Shown here one piece after another: positions 39,786-53,000 of a DNA stretch of 64,000 bases. The first letter of the stretch is position 1; every line of letters begins with the position of its first letter. The notes beneath the pieces are model-generated. The model did not search any database and was not told where the DNA came from. It saw nothing but the letters and a program-made list of their open reading frames with translations. The position numbers and the translations under genes are program-made. The DNA is from Rostratula benghalensis (lineage: Eukaryota; Chordata; Aves; Charadriiformes; Rostratulidae), in assembly GCA_013399305.1 (NCBI GenBank), contig VXAI01000467.1, positions 278,477 to 342,476 on the forward strand, written 5' to 3'.

Positions 39786-42214
39786 TACTAGCACAAAATG
39801 TGCAGTTGTGCGAACAAAACCAGCAAGCCAAGGGCTGAAGTGCCAAGCAGTGATGGAGTAAGAATTATGCAATGTTCTGCAGTTCAGAATTTGGAGTGTC
39901 GATCCTTCAAAAGACGCAATAGAATAAAGTTAAAGGAGGTAAGGTGGTAAGAAACTACTAATTCTGGTTATAGTTAGTAGTACTATGAAGGAATGATTAA
40001 GTTTCAAGGAGGGAAGTCAGCAAGAAGCTACAGTAATATCTATGTTAATTAAGCAGGGAAAAGAGTGGGTTTTTACAACAGTTAGTATAGTGTAGTACAG
40101 TGATAACACAGGCTATAAGAAGGGTTAACAGGCACCCTCTCAAAGTGATGCAGAAATAAACTCCTGAAAAGAAAATCAGGTGCATGTATTAGATGGCTCT
40201 TCAGAATACTTTTGTTTCATTTTTATCAGTTATCTGCCAGCTTTTGTGGCAACTCATGCCAGTAGACCAGTAAAACTACTCTTTGAAAACAGGCTTTACA
40301 AAAAGACTTAAAGTTGTCTGTAACTGAAAAAAAAAAATAAAGGTTTCAGTTTTTAACAAACTGAAATATTTTATCATATACATTTTTTTTCTAAACATAT
40401 AATTTTTAGCCTACCATCGACCCAGAAGCACCTCCTCGCTATTACTTGACAATGTTTTTTCCATCTTCTACTATCAAGGGTAAATAATGATCATATCTGT
40501 GTGAGTATGCACAGTGAATGCTTTTTCATGGTGAAATTATTTACTGCCTACTTTTTTTTTCAAACAGTTGTAAAAGATATTTTCTCCATTTTAAGCATGG
40601 TGGAGTACTGCGCCATTTCACAACTTAATGCAGAGTACACTTTAACATACATTCAGAGATATACTATTAAAAATTAAATGATCAAACAAAAATAAAAGTA
40701 AAAAACCCATAATGTAATCACTACAAACTTAAGTGGTAAAGAGAAATACAAGATGCACAACATATTCAAATTTCCCACACCTACCAAATCACATGTTTAT
40801 ATATATAGACTTGCAAAAAAACCCATGTTGAAACTAAAGTCTAGTCTTTCATTACCTAGTACCTTACACTTTTGGCAGGAAAGCAAGTATGTGTGAGAGA
40901 CAGTCTGTTTTTCTTTTGTCAGTAGTTAAAAAATGAACATCTCAACAATCCAAGTTATTTCAGAGAAACCACAAAAATAACTGTCACACAGTTTCTCAGT
41001 TGTGGAGTAGGATATGGTAGAGAAAGTTCATATATTTTACCTTTTAACAGTCCCACAAGGTAGCAATTCCCTAGTAAAAAGTGTGGTTTATCGTATTTGG
41101 TATGAAGGATATCATGCAAAAAATGAGCCAGTGCCTTTTGCCAACAGTTATAGCAGTCCTGCAGCTACAGTAGAAAGGCTCTTTTTACCTAAATTCATTC
41201 AGAATACACATTCCAGAAATTCTATGAACTTGGGAAGTCTAAATACTGATATAGAATATTTGCTGAAATACCAATCAAATTTGCTCTGCTCTTTTATGGG
41301 ATATATTATCTGAGGCAATAACAAGAGTTCTAAAAAGTTTTATATTTTAAAAGATCAATTACATAAATAAATTAGTCCTAGTTTTTTGCTAGTTGCAAGT
41401 TTTACATCAGTTGATTAATTTCATCAGATTGTGCTAAATTGTCCTATGCTAAATTTCCTACAGAGAACTGTAAAAGAAATTGCTGACATAAATCTCATTT
41501 GAAATGCCATAGGTTTTTAATCAGATAAATGGAAAAGCACAAAAAGGATTACTGTTCCCTGAAGATCCATTGATATACTATAGATATTGAAAAATATTTA
41601 CAGTAATACTTGTAAAAAAGCAGACAGTATTACCATATACTAATGAAGCATAGTTTTCGTTAGCACTTCATTATTGTAACAACCTTGTTCCAAATGTTGA
41701 TATTCCCAAGTTAATGCTTCAGATGTTTTCACTCTTTCTCAAAATAATGTTTGTTCATAAAAAAGTGGATAAGAATCTTAGAAGTTAATTAAATGATTAA
41801 TAGCACAATGCATTCAGAAATAGTACGAGATAAAAATTATTAAATGCTACATTAGTAAATAGATACTTACTGTTTTACAAACAAGACTTACACAACCATT
41901 GAGGTAAATACATATTTTAATGATAAAAACATTATTTCTGTATCTGTGGCATAGTATCTTTCAGAATATGAGGACCATTTTAAAAGCTAAGGACTCACAT
42001 GTGGTAAAGTAGATATCTGCTTTAATGCTTTAAAACTATATTTAGACACACTAGATAATACACTATCCATACTCTAACATACTGTAATGTGATATAAAAG
42101 GTTGCATGGCTGAATTTATCATTTATGCAAATAAAAACTGTGCCTTTATGAGGATTTTTTTAAAAACAGTGCTTCCATGATCTATGCAACTTCAGACACT
42201 TTTTTTTTTCCTTA

Positions 42215-42376
<162 letters not shown>

Positions 42377-42639
42377 TCAAAACAAACAAATAAAAATCAG
42401 TATTAAAAGATTAAAAAGTGATCAGGGATGAAGATAAATGGATTTTCATACAGATTTGATAAAGGTTTTGAATGGAAAACTCTTTGTTCATTTGTTTTCA
42501 AACATGCATTCTTTTGACATACCCTCTGTAGGTAACTATAAAAGAGACATCTATTTTTCTAAATTCAAGCTACAAATAGATAGGAAGTACTCCATCAGTT
42601 CAGTATATCTGAAATTCAGTTATCAAAAGTATAAAAAAG

Positions 42640-43180
42640 GTAGGAAGTTTTGGCAGATTGATGCCAGCTAGCAACTAAGCATTACACAGTTGTTCTTTCA
42701 CTCCCTTCCCTGCCCCCTGAAGCAGCAGGACAGGGGAGAAAATAGGAAGAGCAAAAGCAAGAAAACTCTTGGGTCAAAATAAAGACTCTTCAAAAGTAAT
42801 TTTAATAAATGAATAGGTGAGGAAAAAGCACAAAATTCCTAGTCAATGCAAAGGCAGTCATTCACCACATCCCTCAAGCGGATAAACCAAGTCAATCTCC
42901 AAGCAATGGTCACTTGCCCACATGAAGATATATGGTATGGTATGTCCTTTTTGTCAATTTGGGTCAGCTATCCCTTCCCAGCATTTTGTCTGTCCCTGGC
43001 CTACTCACCTTGAGGACAGAGCAGGAGGGGAAGAAAGCCCTGATGCTGTGCAAGCACTTATTAGCAATAGTCAAAACACTGGTGCGTGATCAACTCTGCT
43101 TTAGCCACAAATCCAAACTACAGCACCATATGAGCTTCTGTGAAGAAAATTTAACTCTGAGCCACTAGGCCCATATACAA
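42640..43180 (-). mobile_element. Avian ERV-type LTR (family B), minus orientation
   Basis: Landmarks are CTAGCAACTAAGC at the left, a CTCCC-rich stretch, AAAACTCTTGGGTCAAAATAAAGAC, GGTATGGTATGTCC, GGGTCAGCTATCCC, CTGTGCAAGCACTT and CACCATATGAGCTTCTGTGAAG at the right. Read in reverse complement they correspond in order to the element at 56681-57256, so the two are the same family in opposite orientations. The termini are decayed and no target duplication was confirmed. No internal retroviral coding sequence adjoins it. The open frame at 42932-43168 lies inside and is antisense repeat sequence. Confidence 0.82.
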
Positions 43181-44047
43181 AATTATCTGGATTTTTTGTT
43201 GATTTTCAGTTTGTTTGTTGTTTTTTTTAACATCAGGACTGTTCTCCAATTACTGTAGTCTCATCTTGACTTGCTCATTAGGAAGGTCTGAATTGGAGGT
43301 TTGCTTTTTTTTTATTATATGAGAAGTTTTAATTAGAAAGAAGGTGAATAAAGTTTAAATAAACAATCTTTCCATCAAGCCAAGATGCATTTCTCACTAA
43401 AACCAGAAAGACAAGTTGCATCTCCAAGTTGTCAACATACTTATCTATGTCCTTCCATTTATTTCTAAAGAGAGCTCTTCCTGCAGTACGGGCCAACAAG
43501 TGTAGTATTTTATGTCCAGATACTACAGATTCCTCTTCTATTTTGAAAGAGGGGGAGGGAGGCAAGGGGAAGGGGTCACAAAGCTTTTCAGGCCATCAAA
43601 AAGTGAGAGAATGAGTGGATTCTATTCCTTCTATTCTTTGCATCATTGTCAGTGTATACCACTCAAAACAGCATTTGCCCATCTGAAGTTCAAACCAGTT
43701 CCCAAGAGCTATTTTGTGGCTTAATGTTTGTTTCAGGGTCTAGAAATGTTATAGCAGCATGCAAGAGATCCGCTAACTAAAGTAGTAATGCAAATTAACA
43801 GTAAGTTCAAGAAAGTAATGACAACTCTTTGGAGACCAACTGTCTTCTTTGCTTCTTTGTCCTCATACAGTACCTAGACCTAAATTTGATCTCAGTCCTG
43901 ACTTGGAGCTAATAAACATGGAGCTGGTCAGCTCAAACGGTGAAAATTAACGTTTTTTAGATGCAGATGACAGAATTAATTTCTGCTCATGACAACCAAC
44001 CCAGGGGAGCTGCAAACTTAATTTGATAGCAGTTCCTCCTCTAACAT

Positions 44048-44780
44048 ATCACAGAATCACAGAACTGTAGCGGTTGGAAGGCACTTTTGGAGATCATCTA
44101 GTCCCACCCCCCTGCCAAAACAGGTTCACCTGGAGCAGGCTGGACAGGAACACATCCAGGCATGCTTAAAATATCTCCAGAGAAGAAGATTCCACCACCT
44201 CTCTGAGCAGCTTGTTCCAGTGCTCTGTCACTCTCAAAGTAGAGAAATTTTTCCTCATGTTGAGATGTAACTTCCTGTGTTCCAGCTTGTGTTCATTGCC
44301 CCTCATCTTGTCACCAGGCAACAATAAGAAGAGTTTGACCCAATCCTTTAGACACCCGCACTATCTGTAAGCATTGATGAAGTCCTCTCTCACTTCTCCA
44401 AGCTAAACATACCCAGGTCTATAAGCCTTTCATCATAAGAGACGTGCTCCGTCCCCTGGGTCATCATTGTAGCCCTCTACTGGACTGTCTCCGGTAGTTC
44501 CCTGTCCTTTTTGAACTGAGGATTCCAGAACTGGGCACAGTACTACAGATGGGGCCTCGCCAGGGCAGACTAGAGGGAGAGAATGACCCCTATTGACCTG
44601 CTGACCATGTTCTTTTTAATGCACCCCAGGAGACCATTGGCCTTCTTGGTAACAAGGGCACATTGCTGGCTCATGATCAACTTGTCCACCAGTACTACCA
44701 GGTCTCTCTCTACAGATCTGCTTTCCAGCAGGTCACCCCCTAACCTGTATCAGTGTTTATGGGATGCTGTATGGTATTAT
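44048..44780 (-). mobile_element. CR1 LINE 3'-end fragment
   Basis: The left edge is ATCACAGAATCACAGAACTG, the reversed CR1 terminal repeat. It continues through GGTTGGAAGGCACTTTTGG, AGATCATCTAGTCCC, CACCTGGAGCAGGCTGGACAG, TCTCCAGAGAAGAAGATTCC and on to GACCTGCTGACCATG and CACCCCAGGAGACCATTGGCC. This is a minus-strand copy of about 730 bp comprising the 3' UTR and part of the preceding region. It is less decayed than the copy at 10.3 kb. The open frame at 44583-44819 is an antisense artefact. The right end is approximate. Confidence 0.94.
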
Positions 44781-47700
44781 TCCTCCCTAAACATTTTGCA
44801 TATATGTATTCCTCTTTAAATATTATATGTATATATATGAACACATTATTTTAATTTAAAGCATTTAAAGTGTAATAGTTCCTTGCTCACTAAATACATC
44901 CCTAGCTTCTTCAAAGGGAAAGATTTCTGTATCATTTTATGATTGGAGGTAAACCCTGGAGGAAGCTTTTGTATAGATCTCCCTTCTCCAATTTCGTTAC
45001 ACTTGGGTTTGAGTGCTGGGGAGGGAGGTGGCCAAGGCCAATAAAACAAGCTGGAAAGAATCTATAAATAGTTCAAATGGAACAATCTTGTCTTGTATAA
45101 AACTAATATTGGAGCAGTGCACTTTTCTGTTTTTGTCCCTTCAAAATTTTTCTGTGGGTTTGTAGCACAAGTACATCTGCAGACATTGAAAGATATTGAT
45201 GAGCTTATTCTGAAACCAGTTCATTCATTCCTTTAAAGACAAAACTCAGGACATGTTATTCAGACTTTTTAAACTTCTATGCAGGACTGAGCATACTTGG
45301 GGTAGTATTTCTGTTGTGCTCAACAATTGTTCTCAAAGCACTGGCAAACAGAGTAGCTGTTTCTGCCTTTCCTTTAGATGAGATGGAAGCCAAAAGCTTA
45401 AAATCTCAACATGGAAAACTTTAATTAATGCTAAATGTCAGGGGTTCTCTTGCCTACCTAAAGGCTGGGAAACAGATTTTTCTTATTCATCCTGTACTCA
45501 ACACTCAATTTTCTCATTATTTCATTAGTGTGTACACAGTTCCTAGGTAAGGAAGTCATTCTGATTCCCCCATGATTGTAGCATTACCTTGAAATTGTGC
45601 CAGAGGTGGATGAGCAAGCGACCCTCATAACACTGAAAAAAACAAGGCTTCCATTCTCAGGGTAATCCAAATTTCTTTTGGGGGTCAACCGTGAGAAATG
45701 TGCCCAGCTCCACCATTAATCACTTGGAGAGTCTCAGTTGGTTTAGTGTTGTTAGAGATGATGATCAAGGCACACTTAGAGTCAACTCTATTTGTAATAA
45801 GTCAAGTAGAAGTGATTTTGTAAGTAGAAAATAAACCCCTCCTTAAATAAATGACTAATATGCTTGTGTAGGTATTATGTTGGAGGAAGGCTTTTGAAAG
45901 AGTAACAGTTACAGAGGCAGTGCTGTTTCCATATTTTCCCAAACGTGATCTAAAAATGGAATATGTTTAATATCACTTTTCAAGTTTTTGAAACTGTGAT
46001 AATATCCTCTTTCCCTCAAGCACTATCAATAATGATAAAATGTTTGACTGGCACCACATTGTCTTAAATCTCCTTCAAATATTTGGTTTAGAATGGTTTT
46101 ATACTGTGGAGGCATTTCATGTAGCCTTCTGACAGGTTCAAGCCAGTAATACTGTCCCTAATACAAAGTATGCAAAACATAATCAGAAACACTGTTTCCT
46201 GATTTTTTATTTATTTATTTTTAATATATGTTGCCAGTTAAGAGGTTACAGCATTTATCCAGGAAACTGAACATATCAGTTTAATCCTTGTTTCAGACTA
46301 AGATCACTTAAATTCATCATCTTCAACAGAAGATGAGATGTAGCGAGAGAGGCTGTTTTGATATAAATATGTGTATTAATTTATGTGCACTTTCTACCAT
46401 TTATATTAATAATCTGCCAAAGCATCAAAGTATTCATCAAGCCAGAAGGAAAAGTGTTCTAGCCTAGAAAGGTTACAGTGTATGCAGAAGACACAAAAAA
46501 GAAACCTCAGTTCTCCAACTCTCTTCCAAGATTTTTTATGCTTTTTAGAAACCCAAGTTCCCCCATGAATCTGGATTCTAGTAATACATACAGCCTCTGG
46601 CAGAGAGAGATTCCAGTTCTCAAGATCCATGCTAATCATTTGTCTAAGAAAAGAATCCTTCTTGGTTTGTGTTAATAGGGGAAGATTCATTTTTATAGCA
46701 ATGAATTATTCTCATTTATTTAAAATTTTATTACCAAATAACTAGTATCAGATTAATTTGTGACATGAAATTATGACAGTTGGTAAGATCTATAGAAACA
46801 ATTTAATCCCAGTTAAACCTTTAATTAAAGTTTTTAAAAAACAGCCCGCTTGTGTTGCTTATTGGCCAGTCAGCTGCTTAGTTGTTTTGCCAGCTGGTTA
46901 GCCTGGTGTTACTGTGCTGTACGGCTGCCAGGCTAGCAATGGGTCCCCTAAGTGCCTTGTTATTCAGCTGTTTGGTTTGGTGGGCTTTTTAGCTCTCTTT
47001 TTCAGATTTGCCATCCAGACAGTACCAAAATGTTCTTTTTCAAACCACTATAAATTTCATAAAGTTATATACAATACTGATATCCAGAATTTCATTTTAA
47101 AAAGCCTCCAAACCAGATAAATTTATTTTCTGGTTAGCTTTATGATGCAGTATAATGTTCTAGCTAGCTATTAAATTTCATTTCCACATTGCTCTGTGCT
47201 GATTAAAGTGAAAACTGCACTTGAGCTTGTATTTAGAGTATGAGGCAGAAGCCTAGAACTTTTGATTAGAAAACATGAAATCTTTCTACATTGTAACTGT
47301 GAATTCCAACATGAAACAATTTATAACAGCCATAAACTGACTTAAGTTGTTATAAATGTAAGAAGTATACTTTAGTTTGGTGCTTGGTTTTTGGAAGGTA
47401 GAGGTTTAGTTATCTGGTCTTCTTGCTACAACTATTTTTCTGTATATGAACTTAATGGTGCAAGATGAAATAGCTCCTTTATTTAAATTCTTACCTTGTA
47501 ACTAGATGTTAAGCAATATAGAGGCAACAACCTTTCACTGCTTACATGTTTGAGAATAAAACTGTTACTGGAAGAGGTCTTACTGAACAGTTGAAACAAA
47601 AATAAGGCTGTAAAACACATTTCCTAGCACCCATTTTGTGTAGTATTTTCTGCCTATAATAAAATTTATGTACGATAATAATAAGAATAGTAGTAGTAGT

Positions 47701-49679
47701 AAACTACAAATTTATTGTCCAAAGCATGAGAGAACTTCATCCTAGCCTTTTAAATATTTTCAAGGTAAAAGACTCATTTTGTTGTTTGCTTTTTTAAAGT
47801 AGCTAATATCTAGTTAAATTTAGCTATCAGATCAATAATTCATTACCACGTCTATCCTTGACACCTATAGCTTATACGTAAGGTGATGCTAACTAACCAC
47901 ATGCTGATACCAGCTGAGTTCTAACTAAATTCACAGTTCCTAAAATCTGATCTTTACAGTTCATGATTTCTATGGAATTGTTCCCAGAAAGTAGATTTGC
48001 AAGCTGACGGAATTTATAATGGCAACTGGCAGAAAATGATTGCTTTTTCTGCTCATATAACGGCCCCTTTTGTCACATCGATTTATCTTCTCAGCAAATT
48101 ATAAAGCAGTGCTCCATTGCCACAATGCATTGGCAGTCCAGCCTACTTCTGTGCCAACTACTATTCCAAGCATAGCTACACTGCATCATCTACAATATTT
48201 TACTAAAATTTACAGAAAAACACCCTATCTACCGTAAAAGGAATGCAGCTGTCTCATCTCTTTTTATAGTTCAAAAGATGTAGCTGCCACCAAAACTGCA
48301 CAGAATCCTGCATAGCAAATGTAAGTCAACAGACAGCAGGCTTTCCTTCTGCAGTTGCCTTTCATGAACTCTTAAAAATGTTCATGGAGAATTTTCAGAT
48401 CATTGTTTGTGAACCAGAGATGTAAAGCATGCATCTCACCACTATGTGTAGTCACTAACAATTAAATTAGATAGTCTGTTGTCCAATGTAAAATGTATTC
48501 GGGGGAAAAAAAAAAAATATTGCTTTCTGAAATAATGCACCTTTGTTGCTAATGAACGAGTTATTAAAAATGTAAGGCTACACATGTAGATGCGTCAGTG
48601 AAGTTCCTATCTTTGCATCTTATTTGATTTGAAACTGCACAAATCACAGTCTACAGAAGAAATAAGACACTAACATTTTTGAGAATCAAAATTTTACTCT
48701 TCTTGCACTTCATTAAAACATCATGCCTCCATCCTTTTCTTTTCCGCACTATTTAGGAGGTAATTTTCAAAAATCTCTACTTTAGGCGAACTCTGATCCA
48801 ATGAAGTCAACCAGTATTTTATCCTCCCTCAAAAATCTAACACATAATTTCCACCTTATGTTGAAAGTGGAACTCAGGGTTGGCTTGTTTGGATTTTTTA
48901 ATAGGGAAGTGCACATCCTCTGTTTCCTCTGGAGACATCTGACATATCATAAAATAGTATACATTTACTTTAATATTTGAAATGCATACTGCCAGTTTCT
49001 TCTAATCTTGACAAGTAGTTTAAAAATCCATGTCTTGTTCAGGTATCAAACTAGTTTTAATAGCTAAAAATCTTTTCAAACTACAGTTCTTACAAACAGA
49101 AATTTAAACAGAAAGAACTGTCTGGTTTTTTTGAACCCAGGTGATAAATAAATGAGGATTATTAGAAGACACAAATTATAAGAAAAAAATCTTGGTTTTG
49201 TCCAGATTTCACAGGTACGGTATTCCTCATTCTTAAAGAAATGACTGCCAAACTATTTAAGTTACTTTAACTCACACTGCTGTTTTCTTTGCCACACATT
49301 GCTTATCATCAATGATTGTCTTTGTCAACTTGTTAAGAAGCGGCTCAGAATCTTATTCTGGATTTGTCAGGTATAATACAGTGTATAATATACAAACAAA
49401 AGAAGTAATTTAGACAGGATACGGGTATGAAGAGAGACAGTGCTCAGATTGCAAAGGTCCAGTCAAAGCTCAAAATCAGGTCAGTAAACAAATGTGTAAA
49501 AACTTCAAGGAAGGACATAGACGCTACAAAATATGAATATAAAAAGTAGGATATAAAAGAGTCAAAAAACCAGTCCTCACTATTTTAGTGACTAGTTCCA
49601 TTTTATTATGTTTGAAACTGTATGGAATAGTAGCAGAATTTAAGCTTCGTGTGTTACTTATTTATTTGGAGCGGAAATC

Positions 49680-50097
49680 AGTGACATTGAATCAAGTAGT
49701 CTTTTAATGAAATTAATTTATTTGCAAAACGTGCATTTTAATTTTGAAGAAAGATTATTATCAAGTACCAAGGATGCAAACCTTAGTTTATGCAGTAAAC
49801 GTGGCCAAAAATATACCAAATGGATTTTTTTGGTTGGAAAATACAGTAGTCTTCACACAAAACTTTTTCATGAAGTGTATAGTTCCTACATTTCCTCAGA
49901 AGCTACCTCACCTACTGCTGAAGCACTGCTGAAACACATTCTAGGCTAACACAGATCTCACTCGCACATATGCAATACACAATCTTAAGTGCTTGTTTTG
50001 GTGCTAACTGCAGTTGTGTGAAGTTTTTCTCATTGGTACTACTTGCTTGTTGAAATACAACTGCAATAAAAAGAGCTTTGATTAAAAAAAAAAAAAA
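49680..50097 (+). other. Possible poly(A)-tailed retrocopy-like segment
   Basis: AATAAA at 50065-50070 is followed 13 bp later by a run of 14 A, the spacing of a real mRNA 3' end. Upstream are two overlapping open frames (49707-49949 and 49744-49932) with no recognised homology. This could be a processed retrocopy of a 3' UTR, or chance in AT-rich DNA. No flanking duplication was seen, and such retrocopies are uncommon in birds. Low confidence. Confidence 0.25.
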
Positions 50098-53000
50098 GGA
50101 AGGTTTTCACATATTTGGTGAGGCCTATCATTCATTATCCATGTACATGTACAAGTGGGGTTTAATAGTTAGATAGCATAATACAAATATTACAAAAGAT
50201 GATCAGCTTCTGCCTTCTTGAAAAGAAAGAAAAAAACTGCCTAATAGAACAGCAACTGACCAGTGACTTACTTGGTTTGGTTAAATTAGGGAACAGACAT
50301 ATTTAAGACACATGTAAAATACTGACCACTTACAGCTTACTGCGCTTCCTATACTTCTATACAGAAATGGCTAAGGTTTCTAGCATCCTTTCCTTTGTTC
50401 ATTATGATTGCCTTGGTTCCATACAAGACCTCTTGTAACAAGCTTCACAATGAATATCTTGTGTAAAAAGATCCACTCCAGAACGCAGACGTTAAGGAAA
50501 CTCATTTGTGGACAGAAGACTAAAACTCAGGTCTCTGATTTAATAAATCTAGACTTGTTTAGAAAGAACCAGGTTCACACCAAAGAAACAAAGGTGAAAT
50601 GAACTGAATGTTTAACACATGGCTTAATTTGTAGGATCCTGAAAGATACAATAATTAAGTTAACATATCCCTCTTGTTCCATCAACCCCATTAGCAAGAT
50701 GTTTACATTGGCATTCAAACACTAACCTAACCATCAAACTTTTGGTTAAGCACTAAACAAGTAGGCTTTTTGTATGATCAGGCCTATCGATGTCCTTTAT
50801 GTTTCCAATTCTAGTGATGAGATTAATGGTAATTTTTAATGTGAATGTCTATTGCATGACAAATTCAGACAGTGGCTTTTTTTTTTTTTCCCCTCACGCT
50901 TTTTACTGGAAAAATTCTCTCCAAATTATATTTAATCATTTCAGATCAAGGACACTGTGGTCTATGTTGCCAAACAGTCAAAGAATTCCTCTTCTATCTT
51001 GTACAAGATGTATTGTGGTTTAAACTAAGAACTCAAGATTTGAATTTTGTTGAAGATATCAAATAAATGTTACATGCTAACATATTTTCAGTTATTTATG
51101 GATTAATAGGTAGGGCAAGAAGATAGATAACCATAAACTGCTCTTTTATTAAAGTATTTCCAAAACAAATATTCAGGTAACATGAAAGTGAGTATTTTCA
51201 GGGCTGGGGATTTCCTAGAATTTTAATTGCAGCTTACAATATTCAGCATTAACATATATACTATTGGTATATATATTATGGAAAAAGACTCAATGAGAAA
51301 TCTCTGTGAAAGAAGCTATAGAGCTTTTATATAAGTAGTGGAGTTTTTCATGGAATTACATGCATGAAACTCAAGCTTCAGGTTAGTATCAGGGCTTCTC
51401 TTGTGTGTGCATCTAGGACACTAGAGTCATTAATTCCCTGGATGATTCAGGAATTGATCATCCAGTGAGATAACAGACCAGCTTGTGAAAATAGACTAAT
51501 TTGAAAGGTAATTACACTGTCAAAATATGCAAAGTTTCCCAGTTGAATCTTCAATTGATGAAAACAAGAAACACCACAAGAAAGGAAGATTTGTTTGGAG
51601 ATCAAGCGTATAAATAAATAAAATAATAGAGGAAGTGAATCGAGTTAATCTTCTGCATTGCCATATTTCAATGTCCAGTCATAAGGAAAGCCAAAATATG
51701 TCTTTCAGAGGAGAAAGTAAACAGTACTAGGGTAAGACAAAGACGTCTCTCTACAGCCAGCGCTTTCTCAGTTAAATATGCAGCAGAAAAGTAAAGGAAA
51801 AATATTCAAAAAAGAGAAGTGCCTGAAATATAACAGTCTATTAGTAGCTTCTGGGTAGTATATCACCTAAGTTTTAAGTTGTTACAAAGGCACAAGTCAG
51901 TGAATTACCTAGTTCCTAAGGTCAGTTCCTGTAAAACTGACTGTTGTAAGACTAAGCACTTTATTTAACTGAGAATCAGGATACTGAGAAGTTTGAAATT
52001 AGGTATAGCCTTGATTGTCATTCCCATATCTCAGCATTACAGACAAATGACAGCTAAAAGGTAGTTTTATTTTTAGAAAAGTAAATTGTACCTTCAATTT
52101 TAACCTAATAGTTAATTTTTAATGAGCTATTTAGAACTTAACTATAGTTTTAGGTAGTAAATCCACTGTAATCACTTATTTCTTATTTATAAAACAAATT
52201 AATGAAAACCTGAACTACCCGATGTTTGTAAAGAAGGGGGAAAAAAGTTTCTACATTATGTGATCTTGAAAAAAATACTTGTTCTGGAAAGTGCTTTAAC
52301 AATTTGTTTAATTTTAGAGTTATTCAGCTAGAGGGACAAAAAAAAAGAAAACCCCCCAAAAAAATACCCTATGAGTCTTTTTATCAACTTTGTAATGAAG
52401 TCTGGAAGATTGAAAAAAAAAGTCTTTGTTTTAAAAAGATCAATGTTGAAATATATGAAAGCCCTATCATGCTTTTGCAATGTTGGAAAAAGTTCAATTT
52501 TGAAGTAAAGTTATTGTCATACAAAGCAAATCTATGAGGAACCACTGTATGATCATTAAAGAATGATCTTCAAACTGAATAAAGATCCAACTGATGATTA
52601 ATGAAAGTTTATAGTACAGTGAAATGTCGAATATCGAAAAGTGTCAAGATTAAGAAATACTTTACAGCTTCAGAAATAGGATTCATCTTACAATGCCAGA
52701 TGTTCATATGTTAAAGATTTTTCAATTCATCTGTTGACTTGGCAGAATAATGAGGTATTATCAAAGGTAAAAGGAGACTTCCAAACATGCATACTCTGAA
52801 ATGTTAGACTATGATACAAGTAATGTGTTGTTTGTGATATAAACAATAAATAGAATTCTGATGGACAGTATTTCTGTCCCAATTGCCTGAAGGGGTAATA
52901 CTGTAACTTGTGATTGTCATCTAGATGTCAGGGACTTGGAAGGAGTCATTATTCATAAACACCTCATATACAAATGACCTCACATTTACAACTCAGTTTT

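Noticed and set aside
41014..41313. 99-codon plus-strand open frame about 1 kb from the CUB2 exon
   Set aside because: No recognised homology; antisense; one such frame in 64 kb of AT-rich DNA is not remarkable.
46406..46690. 94-codon minus-strand open frame in the CSMD3 sense direction
   Set aside because: Does not resemble a CUB or Sushi domain, and no splice sites in a fitting phase were found.
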